Below, piece by piece: positions 6,333 through 10,858 of a DNA stretch of 10,858 bases. A program made the translations under genes and the position numbers. A model generated the notes under the pieces. It did not search any database. It worked only from the letters and a program-made list of their open reading frames with translations, and was not told the origin of the DNA. Each line of letters begins with the position of its first letter. Position 1 is the first letter of the stretch. The DNA is from Bacteroidales bacterium (GTDB lineage Bacteria; Bacteroidota; Bacteroidia; Bacteroidales; WCHB1-69): contig DUOL01000178.1 in the NCBI GenBank assembly GCA_012838875.1, positions 1-10,858 of the forward strand. The letters run 5' to 3'.

Positions 6333-8267
6333 ATGATATCTATTAATAAACTCTCAGTCAATTTTACCGGTGATTTTCTTTTTAAGGATATCTCTTTCGT
6401 AGTGGGCGATAGAGAACGCATCGGCTTGGTTGGGAAAAACGGGGCGGGGAAATCAACATTATTGAAGATTATTCACGGTTTAGTTATTCCTGAGGCGGGC
6501 AATATGGTTATAACACGAGGATTTAGAACCGGATACTTGCCCCAAGAGTTAAATAGTATTTATCATAAAACGGTTTGGGAAGAAGTGCTTGACACCTTTG
6601 TAGAAGAGAAGAAGTTAGAGAAGAAAATAGAAAAATTAACCAAAGAGTTAACACTTCGCAACGATTTTTCAAGCGAGTCCTATCTTGCCGTTAGCCAACA
6701 ATTAGCTGACGCTACTGAAAGATTTCATTATTTAGAAGGAGATTTAATAGCGGTAAGAGTAGAAAAAGTTTTATTAGGTTTGGGCTTTAAACCGAGTGAT
6801 TTTCATCGTCAGATGCTTGAGTTTAGTAACGGTTGGCAGATGCGCGTGGAATTAGCTAAGATTTTACTCCAAAAACCGGAAATAATACTTCTGGACGAGC
6901 CTACCAATCATCTTGATATTGAATCTATTCAATGGTTAGAAGAGTATTTGATTAACTACGAAGGGACGCTCATTTTAGTATCACATGATAGAGCTTTTTT
7001 AGATAGTGTAACAGAGCGAACCATTGAAATTACTTTTGGTAGAATTGAAGATTATAAATGTAGTTATACGGAGTATGTAAATCAGCGGTTAGAGCGAATT
7101 AGTTCACAGCAAGCGGATTATGAAAATCAACAGAAGGAGATTGCCGACATTGAGCGGTTCATTGAGCGTTTTCGTTATAAGTCGACCAAGGCAAAACAAG
7201 TTCAAAGTCGGATTAAGATGTTGGATAAGATGGAGAAGATTGAGGTTGAAAGTATAGATAAGCGTTCCATCTCTTTTCGTTTTCCACCGGCACCGCACGC
7301 GGGACGCGTAGTAGTCGAAGCACAAAACCTCACGCTCGGTTATGAGCAGTTAGAGGTATTACGTCAAATAGACTTTTCTTTATTACGGGGCGAAAGAGTT
7401 GCGTTTGTCGGGCGAAACGGAGAAGGTAAATCGACATTTGTCAAAGCAATAGTCGGAGAATTAGCCCCTAAGGTCGGACACGTTCAACTTGGACATCAAG
7501 TAAAAATAGGTTATTACGCTCAAAATCAAGCACTACTCCTTAATCCGGAGAAAACAGTGTTTGAAATTATTGATGAGGTGGCGGTAGGAGATATTCGAAC
7601 ACAAATCAGAACTATTCTTGGAAAATTTCTTTTCACAACGGAGGATACCACAAAAAAGGTTAAAGTGCTTTCAGGCGGAGAAAAGTCACGATTGGCATTA
7701 GCAAAATTACTCCTATCACCCGTCAACCTTCTCATATTGGACGAGCCTACCAATCATCTCGATATGAGGTCGAAAGATGTGTTAAAAAACGCACTGTTGC
7801 AATATACCGGTAGTATGATTTTAGTTTCGCACGACCGAGATTTTTTGCAAGGATTAACAGAAAAGGTCGTGGAATTTAAAAATGGGACAATAGCTGTACA
7901 TATTGGCGATATTTACGATTTCTTGGATAAAAGGAAATTAGCAACACTACAAGAGATACAAAAAAACAGTTCCATTTCTATGCCTTCAAAAGGGGAAAAT
8001 AAAATTTCTACAAATAAAATTGAATATGAGGAGAGGAAAAAACAAGAAGCTCAAAGGAGGAAAATAGAAAATCAAATAAGCAAAATTGAAAAGGAGATTG
8101 TTCAATTAACAAAAAAAATAGAAGAAATAGAGGATAAATTAGCGGATCCTGAGCTGTTTGCGAAAGAAATCACCTCGGATTCTTTGTATAAAGAGTACGA
8201 AGAGCTGAGAAAAGAGATAAATAAAAAGGAGCAGATGTGGGATAAATTAGTCGAAGAGAATTTTTAA
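6333..8267 (+). CDS. ABC-F family ATPase (Uup-like)
   Basis: Soluble protein of 644 residues with two nucleotide-binding domains and no membrane segments, typical of ABC-F proteins, which act on the ribosome rather than in transport. Domain 1 has Walker A GKNGAGKST (34-42), signature FSNGWQ (164-169), Walker B LLDEPTNHLD (186-195) and the switch His218. A charged linker (about 240-310) is the expected tRNA-contacting arm. Domain 2 has Walker A GRNGEGKST (360-368), signature LSGGE (446-450), Walker B with Asp470 and Glu471, and His500. A charged coiled coil (about 560-644) forms a C-terminal extension like that of Uup. The first signature departs from LSGGQ and the second Walker A has Glu364 where Ala is usual; both catalytic glutamates remain. 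It has its own promoter. A housekeeping translation role is more likely than drug resistance, but the subfamily cannot be settled by eye. Confidence 0.92.
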   Translation: MISINKLSVNFTGDFLFKDISFVVGDRERIGLVGKNGAGKSTLLKIIHGLVIPEAGNMVITRGFRTGYLPQELNSIYHKTVWEEVLDTFVEEKKLEKKIEKLTKELTLRNDFSSESYLAVSQQLADATERFHYLEGDLIAVRVEKVLLGLGFKPSDFHRQMLEFSNGWQMRVELAKILLQKPEIILLDEPTNHLDIESIQWLEEYLINYEGTLILVSHDRAFLDSVTERTIEITFGRIEDYKCSYTEYVNQRLERISSQQADYENQQKEIADIERFIERFRYKSTKAKQVQSRIKMLDKMEKIEVESIDKRSISFRFPPAPHAGRVVVEAQNLTLGYEQLEVLRQIDFSLLRGERVAFVGRNGEGKSTFVKAIVGELAPKVGHVQLGHQVKIGYYAQNQALLLNPEKTVFEIIDEVAVGDIRTQIRTILGKFLFTTEDTTKKVKVLSGGEKSRLALAKLLLSPVNLLILDEPTNHLDMRSKDVLKNALLQYTGSMILVSHDRDFLQGLTEKVVEFKNGTIAVHIGDIYDFLDKRKLATLQEIQKNSSISMPSKGENKISTNKIEYEERKKQEAQRRKIENQISKIEKEIVQLTKKIEEIEDKLADPELFAKEITSDSLYKEYEELRKEINKKEQMWDKLVEENF

Positions 8268-8324
8268 AATCATGATTTGATTAAAATAATAGAATATGGG
8301 TTAACTACAAATTTAAAATATGAG

Positions 8325-8332
8325 TATATTTG
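8325..8332 (+). promoter_or_regulatory. Predicted -7 box of buk
   Basis: TATATTTG matches TAnnTTTG exactly and lies 57 bases before the ATG at 8390. TTA at 8301-8303, 21 bases upstream, is an imperfect -33 element. The predicted start is near 8339 and gives a leader of about 50 bases. It indicates that buk need not depend on read-through from the ABC-F gene. Confidence 0.5.
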
Positions 8333-8335
8333 CTC

Positions 8336-8349
8336 TTTAAATATTTAAA
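8336..8349. promoter_or_regulatory. AT palindrome at the predicted buk start
   Basis: TTTAAATATTTAAA is a perfect 14-base palindrome beginning three bases after the -7 box and covering the expected transcription start. Its position would suit an operator, but in such AT-rich DNA it may be chance. Confidence 0.25.
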
Positions 8350-8389
8350 CTGAAAATATTATCTAATTAAATAAAAAACCTTTCTATTT

Positions 8390-9469
8390 ATGAAAAAACC
8401 ACTTATTTTAGTTATCAATCCGGGTTCGACCTCCACAAAAATTGCTATCTTTGAGAAAGAAGAGAAGAAATTTGTCGAAAATATTAAGCATGAAGCTGAA
8501 GATTTAGCTCGGTTTTCATCTATACCGGAACAACATAATTTTCGTAAAGATGTTATTGTCAACAAATTAAAAGAAAAAAATATAGACATATTTTCTATTG
8601 ATATGGTGATAGGACGTGGCGGGTTGACAAAACCGATTACCGTTGGGGGAGTTTATGCAGTAAATGATTTAATGATAAAGCATCTCAAGGAAGGTTTTAA
8701 TGGGCAACATGCGTCTAATTTAGGAGGGCTTATTGCGGATAGTATTGCTCGAAAAATTGGTTTAAAAGAGGCTTACATTGCCGACCCAGTAGTTTTAGAT
8801 GAGATGACGGAGCTTGCTCGTGTAGCCGGGCATCCGCTTTTTTATCGTAAAAGTATTTTTCATGCGTTAAATCAAAAATCCATAGCCAGAACGTACGCTA
8901 ACAAAATCGGTAAAAAATATCATGAGTTAAATTTGATTGTGGCTCACATGGGAGGAGGCATTTCTGTCGGGGCACACGAAAAAGGCAGAGTCATTGACGT
9001 TAATCAAGCATTAGACGGAGAAGGACCTTTTACTCCTGAACGTTCCGGTACATTGCCCATGAATCAAATTGTTGAAATCTGTTATAGCGGAAAATATACG
9101 AAAGAAGAAGTTGATAAAATGGTAACCGGTAAAGGCGGTTACGTTGCCTATTTTGGAACGAACGATGCTTATGAGATTGAAAAAAAAGCATTAGCCGGTG
9201 ATGAAAAAGCTATTTTACTTGAAGAAGCTATGGCATATCAAATTGCTAAATATATCGGAGAGAGTGCAGCAGTACTTAAAGGTGAAGTAGAGGCTATTTT
9301 GCTAACAGGAGGACTCGCATACGGGAAGCCCATAGTGGAGAAAATTTCAAAATATGTCTCTTGGATAGCTCCGATTTTTGTCTATCCCGGTGAAGATGAG
9401 ATGAGTGCTTTAGCTATGAATGCAAACTTAGTTTATGAAGGAGAAATGAGTGTTCACCAATATGAATAA
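8390..9469 (+). CDS. buk: Butyrate kinase
   Basis: Cytoplasmic acyl kinase (EC 2.7.2.7) that converts butyryl phosphate and ADP to butyrate and ATP, the final energy-yielding step of one butyrate pathway, or the reverse. The 359 residues match the family length. ASKHA-type motifs are VINPGSTSTK (8-17) for phosphate 1, HMGGGISVG (186-194) for phosphate 2, ALDGEGPFTPERSG (207-220), LLTGGLAYG (304-312) for adenosine, and PGEDEM (333-338). The butyrate kinase call over acetate kinase rests on the short length, the GRGGL segment (75-79) and the EGPFTPERSG segment. A branched-chain acyl kinase is a possible alternative, as the two are hard to tell apart by sequence. The usual partner ptb (phosphate butyryltransferase) is not adjacent: an ABC-F gene lies upstream and a secreted FISUMP protein gene follows after 22 bases. 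Confidence 0.93.
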   Translation: MKKPLILVINPGSTSTKIAIFEKEEKKFVENIKHEAEDLARFSSIPEQHNFRKDVIVNKLKEKNIDIFSIDMVIGRGGLTKPITVGGVYAVNDLMIKHLKEGFNGQHASNLGGLIADSIARKIGLKEAYIADPVVLDEMTELARVAGHPLFYRKSIFHALNQKSIARTYANKIGKKYHELNLIVAHMGGGISVGAHEKGRVIDVNQALDGEGPFTPERSGTLPMNQIVEICYSGKYTKEEVDKMVTGKGGYVAYFGTNDAYEIEKKALAGDEKAILLEEAMAYQIAKYIGESAAVLKGEVEAILLTGGLAYGKPIVEKISKYVSWIAPIFVYPGEDEMSALAMNANLVYEGEMSVHQYE

Positions 9470-9491
9470 TTAAAAGAAAAAGTAATTTTCT

Positions 9492-10858
9492 ATGAAAAAG
9501 TATATTTATGTTTTAAGTAGTTTTCTTTTATTTTTTATTTTAAGTTTAACGCTTTGCGCACAGCCTCCACAAAAAATGAGCTATCAGGCGGTTGTTCGTG
9601 ACGCACAGAATAGCCTTATAACGAACCAAAATATCGGGGTACGAATTAGTATTGTGAGTCATAATACACAACTGGCGGTCTATGCGGAAACGCACACGAC
9701 AACGACCAACAGTAACGGACTTATGAGCTTGGAAGTGGGTGCGGGCACGGTAGAATATGGGGATTTCTCACAAATTGATTGGGCTAATGATGACTTTTCT
9801 ATTCGCAGTCAAATAGACTTGCAAGGTGGTAATAATTACACAATTACAAGTGCACAACAGCTACTGAGTGTTCCGTATGCGTTTTTTTCGGGTAGTTCGG
9901 CAATAGAAGCTAATTTACCGCCTGACGGGACGCAAACCGGCGATATTCTCTATTGGAATACGCAGGACAGTTCATGGCATATTGTTCCTGTCGGCACGCC
10001 CGGACAAGTTTTGACAATCGGCCCGGACGGAATCCCACAATGGTATAGCACTCCACTAAATCAAAATGTGCCACCTACCGTAGTTACCGATAGTCTTTTT
10101 AATATTTCAGGGACGAAATTGAATGTCGGTGCTACAATTACCAACTCGGGAAGCTCACAGGTTACAGCAAGTGGTGTTTGTTGGAGTTCCACAAATCCTA
10201 ATCCCGGAATTGCCAATAATCGTACAACCGATGGTAGTATTTTAGGTTCTTATGTTAGTTTCATTAACCAATTGACGCCCGGTATTACGTGGTACATACG
10301 TGCTTATGCTACTAATAATGCAGGTACGGGCTACGGAGAAGTGTTAACTATAACTAGTCCAACACATTGCGGAACGGTAACCGACAAAGATGGAAATACG
10401 TATCAGACGGCATATATCGGAAATCAATGTTGGATGAAAGAGAATTTAAGAACTACAAGCTATTCTAATGGGGCAACCATTACAAAAGGAGAGTATGGAA
10501 CCGTCATAACTCGAACAACGAAATATTATTTCGTTTATAATGATGTAGATACGAATAAAAATATTTATGGATTACTCTACACATGGGCCGCTGTGATGAA
10601 TAGCGCCGGAGCAAGCAATAATAATCCGAGCGGCATTCAAGGAATTTGTCCAACCGGCTGGCACGTGCCTAGCCACCAAGAGTGGTGCGAGTTGGAAAAT
10701 TACTTAGAACCCGGCATTGATGGCTCTTGTAGCACAAGTGGCTATAGAGGCTCCATGGCGAAAAAATTGGCGCTGCCCCAACATTGGTATGCAGATGGAA
10801 CCAATTTTTTAGCACCTGGCTACTACCATACGGATACAACCGGATTTAACAGTAGCGG
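9492..10858 (+). CDS. Secreted FISUMP-domain protein (3' end beyond window)
   Basis: The frame is open from the ATG at 9492 to the right edge, giving 455 residues of an incomplete protein. A signal peptide covers about 1-23 (hydrophobic core VLSSFLLFFILSLTL, likely cut after CA). Residues about 28-137 form an N-terminal module common in Bacteroidota secreted proteins, from MSYQAVVRDAQ through NGLMSLEVGAG to QLLSVPYAFF. After a linker (about 138-192), residues about 193-289 resemble a fibronectin III-like repeat, with LTPGITWYIRAYATNNAGTGYGE in 261-283. From about 293 comes a FISUMP domain (Fibrobacter succinogenes major paralogous domain, TIGR02145): CGTVTDKDGNTY, IGNQCWMKENLRT, YGLLYTW and GICPTGWHVPSHQEW. 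It probably acts outside the cell or at its surface; no function is established for the domain. It may end in a type IX sorting domain, but that would lie outside the window. The 22-base gap from buk may mean co-transcription. Confidence 0.88.
   Translation, partial: MKKYIYVLSSFLLFFILSLTLCAQPPQKMSYQAVVRDAQNSLITNQNIGVRISIVSHNTQLAVYAETHTTTTNSNGLMSLEVGAGTVEYGDFSQIDWANDDFSIRSQIDLQGGNNYTITSAQQLLSVPYAFFSGSSAIEANLPPDGTQTGDILYWNTQDSSWHIVPVGTPGQVLTIGPDGIPQWYSTPLNQNVPPTVVTDSLFNISGTKLNVGATITNSGSSQVTASGVCWSSTNPNPGIANNRTTDGSILGSYVSFINQLTPGITWYIRAYATNNAGTGYGEVLTITSPTHCGTVTDKDGNTYQTAYIGNQCWMKENLRTTSYSNGATITKGEYGTVITRTTKYYFVYNDVDTNKNIYGLLYTWAAVMNSAGASNNNPSGIQGICPTGWHVPSHQEWCELENYLEPGIDGSCSTSGYRGSMAKKLALPQHWYADGTNFLAPGYYHTDTTGFNSS

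Noticed and set aside
8267..8278. AAATCATGATTT palindrome after the ABC-F stop codon
   Set aside because: It is short, AT-rich and has no T-run, so it does not support a terminator and may be chance.
1..10858. CRISPR arrays, tRNA or rRNA genes, insertion sequences
   Set aside because: I saw no regularly spaced repeats, no cloverleaf or rRNA sequence, and no transposase or terminal inverted repeats in the window.

Overview
The window looks like a chromosomal segment of a Bacteroidota bacterium, most likely of the Bacteroidales or a near relative. Four lines of evidence agree. Matches to the phylum-specific -7 box TAnnTTTG stand upstream of pyrG, both divergent genes at 6.16-6.33 kb and the kinase gene. 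One gene encodes a DUF2851 protein, a family I know mainly from this phylum. The last gene joins an N-terminal module common in secreted Bacteroidota proteins to a FISUMP (TIGR02145-type) domain. The coding DNA is AT-rich and its starts lack Shine-Dalgarno sites. I cannot name a genus.

Layout. Positions 1-140 are a GC-rich block (87 of 140 bases are G or C) with a long imperfect hairpin and no recognisable gene; it looks like the end of an intergenic element that continues left of the window. Then come pyrG (CTP synthase, +) and a DUF2851 gene (+). Convergent to these is a minus-strand cluster, read right to left: a membrane-anchored SGNH-like protein (4731-6158), a secreted SGNH-like protein (3408-4670) and xseB (exonuclease VII small subunit, 3224-3406), which starts one base after the stop before it. 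A 174-base divergent promoter region separates this cluster from an ABC-F ATPase gene (+). A butyrate kinase gene (buk, +) follows, with its own promoter. Last is a secreted FISUMP-domain protein gene (+) that is cut off by the right edge.

How the genes relate. Most are housekeeping: nucleotide synthesis, DNA repair or degradation, ribosome-associated ATPase and fermentation. The two SGNH-like proteins share family, strand and neighbourhood and probably act together outside the cytoplasm, perhaps in O-acyl transfer or removal on a cell-surface glycan, although no MBOAT acyl-transfer partner is in the window. Butyrate kinase implies butyryl-phosphate metabolism, but its usual partner gene ptb is not adjacent.

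I see no clear new multi-gene system. The best leads are the structured GC-rich block, the SGNH pair with altered motif residues and its tight link to xseB, the nuclease-like pattern and cysteine cluster of the DUF2851 protein, and an AT palindrome at the predicted buk transcription start.
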